From: Ruegeria sp. 6PALISEP08
GTDB taxonomy: Bacteria; Pseudomonadota; Alphaproteobacteria; Rhodobacterales; Rhodobacteraceae
Length of the DNA: 64,000 bases
Direction of reading: 5' to 3'
Assembly (NCBI RefSeq): GCF_001238295.1
Contig: NZ_LGXZ01000001.1
Location: 124,001-188,000 of the forward strand
The position numbers and the translations under genes were made by a program. This document shows, in pieces, positions 1 through 8,075 of the stretch. Under the pieces are notes generated by a model that ran no database searches, was not told where the DNA came from, and was given only the letters and a program-made list of their open reading frames with translations. Numbering within the stretch: position 1 is the first letter of the stretch; the number at the start of each line of letters is the position of its first letter.

Positions 1-645
1 CTTGGCCGCCAGAAAGATGGTGCTCGCGTTGTCGATGCTGACCGTTTCATCCCGTGGCGCATGAAGGATCAGCAAAGCGGCTTTGAGGTCGGCGATCGCG
101 GCGGTCAGGGCGGATTGGGCAATGTCATCCACAAAGGCTTTTCCGATGCGGAACGGGCGCCCGCCCAAAGAAACCTCAGCGCTTCCGTCCTGCTCGATCT
201 GAGGCAGCGCGTCTTCAAAGTGATGCGAGACGTGACCGGGATCTGCCGGTGCGCCCAATGTCACAACGGCCTTTACCGTCGGAATACCAGCGCGCGCGCG
301 CAAAACCGCCGCGCCGCCCAGCGAATGGCCGATCAACAGGGCAGGGGCCATATTGCGCCCGGCCAGATATTGCGCGGCTGAGATCAGATCCTCGACATTG
401 GACGTAAACGTCGTATTGGCGAACTCGCCCTCGGAATGACCCAGCCCGGTAAAGTCAAAGCGCAGCATCGCGATTCCCATTGCCGCCAAGCGGGCCGAGA
501 TGCGCCGTGCTGCAGGGATGTCCTTGGAACAGGTAAAGCAATGGGCAAACAGGGCGGTTGCCAGAACCGGTCCGTCGGGCAGATCCAATCGCGCTGCCAG
601 TTGGCTGCCGTCATGTCCGGCAAAAGTGATGCGTTCCGTGGGCAT
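1..645 (-). CDS. Alpha/beta hydrolase, N-terminal part of a probable hydrolase-OsmC fusion (cut by window edge)
   Basis: The reverse strand reads open for 215 codons from the ATG at 645 to the window edge, preceded by a good ribosome site (CAAGGAG). The protein has the alpha/beta-hydrolase nucleophile elbow GHSLGG and an early AHCFTCSKD segment that I associate with the bifunctional alpha/beta hydrolase/OsmC proteins of alphaproteobacteria. Those carry a C-terminal OsmC (organic hydroperoxide/thiol) domain. That domain would lie to the left of the window, so the fusion is inferred and not seen. Likely cytoplasmic; substrate unknown. A perfect inverted repeat lies 25 nt upstream of the start. 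Confidence 0.8.
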   Translation of the reverse strand, partial: MPTERITFAGHDGSQLAARLDLPDGPVLATALFAHCFTCSKDIPAARRISARLAAMGIAMLRFDFTGLGHSEGEFANTTFTSNVEDLISAAQYLAGRNMAPALLIGHSLGGAAVLRARAGIPTVKAVVTLGAPADPGHVSHHFEDALPQIEQDGSAEVSLGGRPFRIGKAFVDDIAQSALTAAIADLKAALLILHAPRDETVSIDNASTIFLAAK

Positions 646-669
646 GTCGGCTCCTTGAGTGTGTTGGGG

Positions 670-691
670 GAACACAGACAATACTGTGTTC
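670..691. promoter_or_regulatory. Perfect 8-bp inverted repeat upstream of the hydrolase gene (candidate operator)
   Basis: The arms GAACACAG and CTGTGTTC are exact reverse complements separated by 6 nt (ACAATA). The site sits 25 nt upstream of the reverse-strand start codon at 645. The spacer, read on the reverse strand, forms part of a TATTGT that could serve as a -10 element. Size and position suit a dimeric repressor site. No regulator gene is visible beside it. Confidence 0.4.
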
Positions 692-935
692 ATGCTGGTC
701 TGGTCTCAACCCCTATGTCAGTCGCGTCACGTGAAGGTGAGGACATTGAGAACATTGTGCGTTTTTTTTCGCCTGAGCATCATCATTACACTGCGCATCA
801 GGCTTTGAGGAACGTATCTGCCGCTCTGATTTAAATGCATCACGAAATGTGAGGTAAATTCGATCAAACATTCATTTCACTTATATCGCCCTCGCGCACA
901 TCTTTGGAACGAAGATGTTGACCAAGGAGATACCC

Positions 936-1130
936 ATGTCACATGCAGAGTTCACCGCCCGCACCCGCGAGATGCGCCCGCTGTTGGTCATCGCGTTGCT
1001 ACTGGCTGGCCTTAGCGGTTTTGTCATCGGCCAGTCTTGGCCCGCGAACTTGAGCGGGCCGAAGGAACAGGTACGTCCAGCCATCGAAGACTGGCACGGC
1101 AATGTCCGCCGTTCCTATTGGTCAGAGTGA
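936..1130 (+). CDS. Small single-pass membrane protein, function unknown (64 aa)
   Basis: The ATG at 936 has a strong ribosome site (CCAAGGAGA, about 6 nt upstream), better than the earlier in-frame start at 915. The 64-residue product has a polar N-terminus, one hydrophobic helix at about residues 14-33 and a short hydrophilic tail. I do not recognise a family. It ends 10 nt before the stop of dddP, which converges on it, and a shared hairpin separates the two. The leader carries a small ACATCTT/AAGATGT hairpin (898-918). Real expression is likely from the ribosome site; function is open. Confidence 0.6.
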   Translation: MSHAEFTARTREMRPLLVIALLLAGLSGFVIGQSWPANLSGPKEQVRPAIEDWHGNVRRSYWSE

Positions 1131-1147
1131 GGCTTTGGCCTCACTCT
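1124..1147. terminator. Hairpin between convergent genes
   Basis: A perfect 10-bp stem (AGAGTGAGGC/GCCTCACTCT) with a 4-nt loop spans both stop codons. There is no T tract on either side, so it may be a bidirectional 3'-end structure and not a classic intrinsic terminator. Confidence 0.55.
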
Positions 1148-2484
1148 AGTCCCATCAACCGAGCATCGAAGGGGTATTTTGTCAGGTTCTCGTACCCGTT
1201 TTCGGTAATGAGAACCTGATCTTCCAGCTTGATGCTGAAGTCGCCGCCGACCTCACCAACGCAAGCTTCAACACACAGAACCATTCCGGGTTCCAGCGGG
1301 TAATCATATGATCCTTCGACAGCCTTATCGGGATAAGCCACAAGCGGCCATTCATCGCACAGGCCGACGCCGTGCATCAGGCAGCCGTATTTCTGCGCTT
1401 GAAACTTCTCGTCCAGCCTATGGGCATTCGCTGTCAGTTCCGGGATCATCACGCCGGGTTTGAGCATCTCCATGTTGGTCATGATGTGTTCATGCGCGTG
1501 CTGCATGGCATAGATCATGTCCTCACGCGGCTTCTGATCGCCAATCCACCAGCTGCGGGAAATGTCGATGCAGATCCCGTAGGAACCAATCAAGTCGGTG
1601 TCGAAAGAGATGATCTCATTTTTCTGGGTGATCCGAGGGCCGCATTCCTGAAACCACGGGTTGGTGCGTTGGCCCGAAGCCAGAAGGCGCGTTTCGATCC
1701 ACTCTCCACCGCGCTTGATATTCTCCGCATGCAGTACGGCCCAGATGTCGTCTTCTGAGGTTTTTCCATCCCCCACATTGGCACGCGCGAACTTTTCCAT
1801 TTCAGCAACGGCTGTCTCACACGCGTGGCTGGCGCAACGCATGGCGAGGAGTTCGTCCGGTCCCTTGATGGCGCGGGTCTTTTCGGTCAGCTCTTCGCCT
1901 TCCATGATCTCGAACCCCTGCGCTTCAAGCGCACGCAACCCGTGCAGCATGATCTTGTCGACGGCCAAGCGCGTGTTGCCACCGCTGTGCTCTTCGATCA
2001 GCACCCGCACTTCATTCGAGAACACATCCGCGGCCACATCGACCTTGTCGCCCCGGTCGAAGTAAAACAGATCAGCGCCCGAACGCTGTTCCCGCACCAA
2101 AGGGTTGAAGGTGCTGAGGAAGGGTGAATTCTTGTAGTCCCAAATCACCATATAACCATCAGCGCACAGCAGAACCGCGCGGAACGGGTTATGTGTGTTC
2201 CACAGCTGCATGTTCGTGCTGTCGGTGGCATAGCGAATGTTCAACGGATCAAATATCAGCAAGCCGCCATACCCGCGGTCCACAATAGCCTGCGTCAGCC
2301 GCTTCCAGCGATGTTCGCGCATCCGTGCGAGATTGGGCAACTCAAGCCCTGCAGCGGCCCATTCGTCAAATGCCAGCTGCGTCGGTCCGATTTCAATCCG
2401 GTCATTGTCATTTGGGGTGCCATCCCCCAACGTAGCACCTCGGCTGGGGTCAATCTTGCGCGAATCTCGGTAGTGCTGGTTCAT
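1141..2484 (-). CDS. dddP: DMSP lyase DddP (M24 peptidase fold, metal dependent)
   Basis: Cleaves dimethylsulfoniopropionate to dimethyl sulfide and acrylate in the cytoplasm. The start at 2484 is chosen because GAGGT lies 5 nt upstream and the protein then begins MNQHYRDSRK, as in Roseobacter DddP; a longer frame exists but lacks this support. With this start the protein is 447 residues and the six iron ligands known for Ruegeria DddP fall at exactly D295, D297, D307, H371, E406 and E421. The fold is creatinase/aminopeptidase P-like: N-terminal domain to about 190, catalytic domain after. Divergent from a DUF3445 gene, with a 123-bp shared promoter region. Very confident in the assignment. 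Confidence 0.97.
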   Translation of the reverse strand: MNQHYRDSRKIDPSRGATLGDGTPNDNDRIEIGPTQLAFDEWAAAGLELPNLARMREHRWKRLTQAIVDRGYGGLLIFDPLNIRYATDSTNMQLWNTHNPFRAVLLCADGYMVIWDYKNSPFLSTFNPLVREQRSGADLFYFDRGDKVDVAADVFSNEVRVLIEEHSGGNTRLAVDKIMLHGLRALEAQGFEIMEGEELTEKTRAIKGPDELLAMRCASHACETAVAEMEKFARANVGDGKTSEDDIWAVLHAENIKRGGEWIETRLLASGQRTNPWFQECGPRITQKNEIISFDTDLIGSYGICIDISRSWWIGDQKPREDMIYAMQHAHEHIMTNMEMLKPGVMIPELTANAHRLDEKFQAQKYGCLMHGVGLCDEWPLVAYPDKAVEGSYDYPLEPGMVLCVEACVGEVGGDFSIKLEDQVLITENGYENLTKYPFDARLMGLE

Positions 2485-2607
2485 GACTGACCTCATTGTG
2501 TGTTCAAGCAAAGTTAGAGAGCCGCTCTTTTCCGTCTGAAAAAAATGCGACGGCGTGGTTGTCGTTTTTTGACCGAAACGTTGAGAAAGGCATGTTAAGT
2601 CTTTTCC

Positions 2608-3351
2608 ATGCCACAGATTTTGCAAGAAACCATCCCTTATGATTTTGCCAACTTGCGTGCCTTACCGGGAATACAGCCGACGACTCTGGACCAGTGGCTG
2701 CATCAGGACGAAGCGTTTGTGGGACAGATGCAACGCCGCGAAGAGTTGCTGTCTGAACGTCGCGACGAGGTTCTGATGCTTGATCCACAGGCCGAGCCCG
2801 CGGCCCGCGAGCTGCTGGATCTGGTGTTGGCACAGGTCTACCCCTCGGCCGGGACAACTGCGGTCCGAACCGATGGCGTGACGGTTCCCGTCGATGAAGA
2901 TCGACCGCTGGATACGTTGTGCAAACTGGTGCAGGAAGATTTCTGTATTCTTCAAAAACATGGGGAAGAGCATGTTCTGACCGGTGCGATCCTATGCTTT
3001 CCAGCCAGCTGGCGTTTGTCAGAAAAATTCATGCGGCCTCTGATTGGCATTCATGTGCCTGTCGAGAACTATGATGAAAATATCGCAAAGCGGGTGCAGC
3101 GGTTGTTTGACGGTATTCAACCCGTCCGTCCGTTGTGGCGTTTCAACGCACTCTGGTACGAGGACCCCGAGCTTTTCCAACCCCGTAGTATCCATGCGCC
3201 GCGTGAGATAAAGGATCGGCTGCAAGACTCATTTTTGCGCAGTGAGCGACAGACGCTGTTGCGCCTTCCGAAAACGGACGCGGTCGTGTTTTCGATCCAC
3301 ACCTATGTTTTAGCCGCAAACATGGTTGCAGAAATGGAAAACCCCGCCTGA
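2608..3351 (+). CDS. DUF3445 / haem-dependent oxidative N-demethylase-like protein
   Basis: The 247-residue protein matches the DUF3445 family (haem-dependent oxidative N-demethylase alpha subunit, which includes the dimethylamine monooxygenase subunit DmmA). Seen in sequence: the early YDFANLRALPGI segment, a central LCFPASWRLSEKF block followed by IHVPVENYD, and a late RSERQTLLRLP stretch, all typical of the family. No partner genes (DmmB/C/D type) are adjacent, so this is a stand-alone member and its substrate is unknown. No clear ribosome site precedes the ATG at 2608; a weak TTGACC-17-ATGTTA promoter ends about 10 nt upstream, so the message could be nearly leaderless. It is divergent from dddP. 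Confidence 0.82.
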   Translation: MPQILQETIPYDFANLRALPGIQPTTLDQWLHQDEAFVGQMQRREELLSERRDEVLMLDPQAEPAARELLDLVLAQVYPSAGTTAVRTDGVTVPVDEDRPLDTLCKLVQEDFCILQKHGEEHVLTGAILCFPASWRLSEKFMRPLIGIHVPVENYDENIAKRVQRLFDGIQPVRPLWRFNALWYEDPELFQPRSIHAPREIKDRLQDSFLRSERQTLLRLPKTDAVVFSIHTYVLAANMVAEMENPA

Positions 3352-3359
3352 CGGCGGGG
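3342..3359 (+). terminator. GC hairpin overlapping the stop codon of the DUF3445 gene
   Basis: CCCCGCC pairs with GGCGGGG across a TGAC loop that contains the stop codon. No T run follows. Confidence 0.5.
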
Positions 3360-3387
3360 CCTCCAAGGAGGGTCTTGGGTAATTTGG

Positions 3388-4296
3388 TTACATGCCCAGT
3401 GCGTTTGCAACTCCGGCAAAGGCATCGCTGGCGTTCAGGGCAACAATGGCGAAGGTCAAGACAAGCACCTGGGTATTGAGGCGAAAGTCTTCACCACGGA
3501 CCAGGTTAACCGCTGCCATCGACGCGGCGATCGGAGTGGAGACAGTGGCCAGAACGCCTGTCATGCACCAACTGCTGAGGCGGAGGGCATCGCTTGGCCG
3601 TTCATCGTCCTGCGCGTTTTCCATTTGCGGCTCTGCCTGATCGGATTGGGCCGCGTCTTCGCTGCGGAACGCGATGCTGAGCAGTTGCTCATCGGTCAAT
3701 TGGATTGGTCGCGCCGACGGAGTGTGAAGGGCACTGATGCTTTCATCCGGTTCGGGTATGGACATGCTGGAAAACTGACCATTCAGCGCTTGAAAGATCT
3801 GCTTTCTATCCCGTGTTGCGCGGCTTGGGGTCAGGGTGTCAAAGGCGCTCATGAACTGCTCGACCGTCAGCACCGTTTTTGGCGAAAGCCATTCCACGCG
3901 CCGGGTCGAGCAAATATCGACCATGCGATACAGAATGACGACCAGCATCAGTTCGGAAATTTCTGCGTCATCCAGTAACGGTGATACTGGCGTAATCGAC
4001 AACACAAGGCGGTTCTGAGGATGTGACACGCGGGGCTTTGTTATGGTTTTTAGCCCCGCGGCACGATCCATGCGCTCGTATCGGTCTTCCTGCTCGGGTT
4101 TGCCTGCATCCAGTGTCAACCGAACCAGATATTGGCTCGAGACAATACTGGCCTCGGACATGCTCAGCAGGGCCTTGCGCTCGACCAGATGACCGTAGTC
4201 CTCAAGCGTCGCTGCAACAATTGTGCCAAACCGCTCAATCGTGCCGCTTGCGTCGCCATCAAATTGCAGGCCGCCATGGTAGCTGTGCTTCCGAGC
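3388..4296 (-). CDS. Conserved-looking hypothetical protein with C-terminal membrane segments
   Basis: I do not recognise the family. I chose the GTG at 4296 because AAGGA lies 7 nt upstream; a TTG at 4317 in the same frame is possible. The protein (about 302 aa) opens with MARKHSYHGGLQFDGD, has a mixed alpha/beta middle with a hydrophobic stretch near ELMLVVILYRMVDIC, then a polar acidic linker. It ends with two hydrophobic segments (SWCMTGVLATVSTPIAASMA and a final VLTFAIVALNASDAFAG). A phage-like or sensory role cannot be argued from this. It runs in the same direction as the transglycosylase upstream, across a 202-bp gap. Confidence 0.6.
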   Translation of the reverse strand, partial: ARKHSYHGGLQFDGDASGTIERFGTIVAATLEDYGHLVERKALLSMSEASIVSSQYLVRLTLDAGKPEQEDRYERMDRAAGLKTITKPRVSHPQNRLVLSITPVSPLLDDAEISELMLVVILYRMVDICSTRRVEWLSPKTVLTVEQFMSAFDTLTPSRATRDRKQIFQALNGQFSSMSIPEPDESISALHTPSARPIQLTDEQLLSIAFRSEDAAQSDQAEPQMENAQDDERPSDALRLSSWCMTGVLATVSTPIAASMAAVNLVRGEDFRLNTQVLVLTFAIVALNASDAFAGVANALGM

Positions 4297-4498
4297 CACT
4301 GCTCTGTCCTTATTCAAGAAGTGTTCCAGGGGTACTCTAACAACTGTTCTGGGGCAGAATTTGGCGGAAAATGCAAAAAAATGATTTTTTCCCGTGATTG
4401 GTTACGCATTGGAAACCAAGAAATTAAAGGCTTTTCTTTGTCACTGTGGCGTAAATGTGGCGAAAGCTGGTGTGACCCGTGTTTTCCGCGAGGCGGGG

Positions 4499-5287
4499 CT
4501 ATTGATCGATTCGGGCGGCCATGATGGCAATGGATTGTTGATATACAGAGGCCGCGTTCCACTGCTGCAAGATGCGAAAATTTGGTTCTCCTGGCTGATA
4601 GCCGCGCCCCGGTTTCCAGCCCTTCTTGCGAAGAAAATTCGCGGTTGAGGCCAGTGCGTCCGTCATATCGTAAAAGTCGACACGCCGATCGCCAGTGGCG
4701 TCGACCCCATAGGTCAGGGCATTGCCCGGTAGGAACTGCGTATGGCCCAACTCGCCATGTTTTGCCCCTTTTGTCGCCATTGTGATGCTACCCATGTCCA
4801 CCAGTTTCAGTGCCCCAATTGCGTGAGGAACGAAGAACTCGGACCGGCGACAATCATAGGCCAGTGTTGTGATTGCGGAAACAACTTGACTATCACCCAT
4901 GAAATTACCAAAGCCGGTTTCCATGCCATGAATGGCGATCAGAACGCCTGCAGGCACACCGTATTGCCGTTCAAAGGCTGCATAATAGTTTGGGTTGGCG
5001 GCTTTGCGTTTGCGCCCTTGTGCGACGATCGTATCAGCCCCTCGGACCCGCATGAATTTGTCCAGCGAGTATTTAAAGCTTTTCTGATTGCGGTCCGCCG
5101 AAATGGTGCGCGTCGCGTACTGTGTCTGGGACAGTGCTTGCAATCCTTTCTTTTTGACCCCGGCCTTGCGTGCCTGTTCGGCAAAATCTGCCTTCCACGC
5201 TTCAAAACCTGCACTGGTGTTCCCGCAGGGTGCAGCCAGAACAGGGGAAGTCAGGGAAAGAACAAGTATGGCGGCAAGGCGAAACAT
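4499..5287 (-). CDS. Periplasmic lytic murein transglycosylase (MltB/GH103 type, short form)
   Basis: Cleaves peptidoglycan glycan strands with formation of anhydromuramic ends. A signal peptide is clear (hydrophobic core at residues 4-17, cut near LAA|PC). Residues 25-260 form the SLT_2/MltB catalytic domain. The catalytic glutamate is E123 in IAIHGMETGFG, and the substrate-groove motif GELGHTQFLPGNALTYGVD follows. At 262 aa it lacks the C-terminal peptidoglycan-binding domain often found in the family. A Cys at 21 follows the signal sequence, but without a good lipobox I would call it soluble periplasmic. Confidence 0.9.
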   Translation of the reverse strand: MFRLAAILVLSLTSPVLAAPCGNTSAGFEAWKADFAEQARKAGVKKKGLQALSQTQYATRTISADRNQKSFKYSLDKFMRVRGADTIVAQGRKRKAANPNYYAAFERQYGVPAGVLIAIHGMETGFGNFMGDSQVVSAITTLAYDCRRSEFFVPHAIGALKLVDMGSITMATKGAKHGELGHTQFLPGNALTYGVDATGDRRVDFYDMTDALASTANFLRKKGWKPGRGYQPGEPNFRILQQWNAASVYQQSIAIMAARIDQ

Positions 5288-5353
5288 GGGCGTAATCCGA
5301 TCGAGTTGAAATCTGGTCTAAGCCTAGCGTGAGCGTCGGTTCCGGCAAAGCGG

Positions 5354-6001
5354 TTAGTAAAGGTCCAACTCACCCTTTTCCTTGAGCGTTTCGAACCATT
5401 CTTCGGGAGTAGCCTTGATGCGCGCGTGCTTCACCATCATTGCGTTCATGTTTGGCAGATTGGCCGAATCCGGCCAGTCTTCTGGTTGCCACAAGTGCGA
5501 GCGGATCACGCATTTCGGACAATGTGCAAAAACGGTCTCGACATGGATCAGCAGCGCCAGTTTAGGCGCGTGCCCGTCTATGGCCATGCTTTCCAACAAT
5601 TGGGGGTCGGCACAGATGCGGGCTGCGCCCCGGATGCGGAGCGTTTCCAACTTGCCGGGAACAAAGAAAATTACGCTGACGCGCGGGTCCTTCAGAACGT
5701 TGTGGAACGTGTCCACACGTTTGTTGCCCGGCCGATCCGGGATTGCGATCAGGGTATCGGACAGCACCTGAACAAAACCGGGCGGGTCGCCGCGGGGTGA
5801 AATATCCAGGTACCCGTCCGGGTTGGCCGAGGCGATCAGGCAGAACGGTGAGGTCGCGATGAAGTCGCGACACATCTGATCGAGTGAGGGCATTTCCTTG
5901 GCAATGATCTGAGGCAGCGGGTGACCGGAAATCTGTCTCAGTTCCTGTTCGGATGTCACGATGTTTGAGTATTCTGAAAAAGGTGAAGGACTATGAGGCA
6001 T
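5354..6001 (-). CDS. Pyridoxamine 5'-phosphate oxidase family protein (split-barrel flavin/F420-type)
   Basis: The ATG at 6001 has GGAGA about 7 nt upstream and is preferred over a GTG ten codons earlier. The 215-residue protein has the split-barrel core with SANPDGYLDISPRGDPPGFV, IPDRPGNKRVDTF and DPRVSVIFFVPG, as in the MSMEG_1061-like PPOX proteins that bind FMN. Such proteins reduce or oxidise small molecules; the substrate cannot be read from sequence. It stands alone downstream of glnBA on the same strand, separated from it by a strong hairpin. Confidence 0.82.
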   Translation of the reverse strand: MPHSPSPFSEYSNIVTSEQELRQISGHPLPQIIAKEMPSLDQMCRDFIATSPFCLIASANPDGYLDISPRGDPPGFVQVLSDTLIAIPDRPGNKRVDTFHNVLKDPRVSVIFFVPGKLETLRIRGAARICADPQLLESMAIDGHAPKLALLIHVETVFAHCPKCVIRSHLWQPEDWPDSANLPNMNAMMVKHARIKATPEEWFETLKEKGELDLY

Positions 6002-6080
6002 GCGGTTGTCTCCGACCGGAAGTTTCCGCACAAGTCTGTTGGATCAATGGTGGCGCGTCAAACCTAGTGCAAAGTAATGA

Positions 6081-6106
6081 CAAGGGCGCCCTATTGGGCG
6101 CCCTTG
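6081..6106 (-). terminator. Perfect 11-bp hairpin after glnA
   Basis: CAAGGGCGCCC pairs perfectly with GGGCGCCCTTG around a TATT loop, 22 nt past the glnA stop on the reverse strand. The T tract is poor, but position and strength fit the end of the glnBA message. Confidence 0.65.
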
Positions 6107-6127
6107 CAAGTCGTTTCTGTATGCAGC

Positions 6128-7534
6128 TTAGCAGCTGTAATACATGCCGTACTCAACCGGGTGCGGCGTGTGCTCGTAGGTTTCGACCTCTTCCATTTTC
6201 AGTGCGATGTAGCCGTCGATCTGGTCTTTGGTGAACACGTCGCCCTGCAGCAGGAAGTCGTGATCCGACGCCAGAGCTTCCAGAGCCTCGCGCAGCGAGC
6301 CGCAGACGGTTGGAATGTCTGCCAGTTCTTCGGCAGGCAGATCGTACAGGTTCTTGTCCATCGCTTCGCCCGGATCGATCTTGTTCTTGATGCCGTCCAG
6401 ACCGGCCATCAGCAGCGCGGCAAACGCCAGATAGGGGTTTGCGGCCGGATCGGGGAAACGGGCCTCGACGCGCTTGGCTTTCGGGCTTTCGGTCCACGGA
6501 ATACGGACACAACCGGAACGGTTACGTGCCGAGTAAGCACGCAGAACGGGGGCTTCGAAACCGGGGATCAGACGCTTGTAGCTGTTGGTCGCCGGGTTGG
6601 TGAAGGCGTTCAGGGTCTTGGCGTGCTTCAGGATGCCGCCGATGAAGTACAGTGCTTCGTCCGAAAGGTCAGCGTATTTGTCACCCGCGAACAGAGGTTT
6701 GCCATCTTTCCAGATCGACATGTTCACGTGCATGCCGGTGCCGTTGTCGCCGGCGATGGGCTTCGGCATGAAGGTCGCCGATTTGCCGTAGGCATGTGCA
6801 ACGTTGTGGATGATGTATTTGTACTTCTGCAGCTCGTCGGCCTGTTTGGTCAGGCTGTCAAAGATCAGACCCAGCTCGTGCTGGCACGAAGCAACCTCGT
6901 GGTGGTGCTTGTCGACCTTCATGCCCAGACGCTTCATGGTCGAAAGCATTTCCGAACGCAGGTCCTGGGATTCGTCGATCGGGTTCACCGGGAAGTAGCC
7001 GCCCTTGACACCCGGACGATGGCCCATGTTGCCCATTTCGTATTCGGTATCGGTGTTCCACGACGCGTCGGTTGCATCAACTTCGTAGGATACCTTGTTG
7101 ATGCTGTTCGAGAAACGAACATCGTCAAACAGGAAGAATTCAGCTTCAGGGCCCATATAAGCCACGTCACCGATGCCGGATGCTTTCAGGTAGGCTTCAG
7201 CTTTCTGGGCGGTGCCGCGCGGGTCGCGCTCATAGGCTTCGCCAGTATCTGGCTCAACAACCGAGCAGTGCACACAGATGGTTTTTTCTGCATAGAACGG
7301 ATCGACATAGGCGCTGTCGGTGTCGACCATCAGCTTCATGTCCGACGCTTCGATCGACTTCCAGCCCGCGATGGACGAACCGTCGAACATAAAGCCTTCT
7401 TCCAGAAAGTCTTCGTCGACCTGATCGGCCATCAGGGTCACGTGTTGCAGCTTGCCACGGGGGTCGGTGAAACGGACGTCGACATATTCGGCGCCCTCTT
7501 CCTTGATCAGCTGAAGAACTGCGTCCTTGCTCAT
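6128..7534 (-). CDS. glnA: Glutamine synthetase, type I
   Basis: Makes glutamine from glutamate, ammonia and ATP in the cytoplasm; central to nitrogen assimilation. At 468 aa it has the normal GSI length. Seen: [11 protein letters not shown] (N-terminal domain), the metal/ammonium site [12 protein letters not shown], the nucleotide loop [40 protein letters not shown], and the adenylylation tyrosine in NLYDLPAEE, so activity is probably regulated by GlnE. It is the second gene of glnB-glnA, with 33 nt between them, the usual alphaproteobacterial arrangement. Confidence 0.98.
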   Translation of the reverse strand: MSKDAVLQLIKEEGAEYVDVRFTDPRGKLQHVTLMADQVDEDFLEEGFMFDGSSIAGWKSIEASDMKLMVDTDSAYVDPFYAEKTICVHCSVVEPDTGEAYERDPRGTAQKAEAYLKASGIGDVAYMGPEAEFFLFDDVRFSNSINKVSYEVDATDASWNTDTEYEMGNMGHRPGVKGGYFPVNPIDESQDLRSEMLSTMKRLGMKVDKHHHEVASCQHELGLIFDSLTKQADELQKYKYIIHNVAHAYGKSATFMPKPIAGDNGTGMHVNMSIWKDGKPLFAGDKYADLSDEALYFIGGILKHAKTLNAFTNPATNSYKRLIPGFEAPVLRAYSARNRSGCVRIPWTESPKAKRVEARFPDPAANPYLAFAALLMAGLDGIKNKIDPGEAMDKNLYDLPAEELADIPTVCGSLREALEALASDHDFLLQGDVFTKDQIDGYIALKMEEVETYEHTPHPVEYGMYYSC

Positions 7535-7567
7535 TCTCTTGATTCCTCTGACTTGAAGATTGGTGTG

Positions 7568-7912
<345 letters not shown>

Positions 7913-8075
7913 TCACCTTGAATGGTTGTCTCAGGGGCAGTGATCACGTCTAAGATCGGGCGGCAATGTGATTGCGATTTTGGGCAGTGTGGTATGCGTT
8001 GAAAACGGGCGCTGTGCTAATTTATGGGCGCGTTGCCTAAAAACTAATCAGAATTGAATCGCGCGAGGGTTTGGG

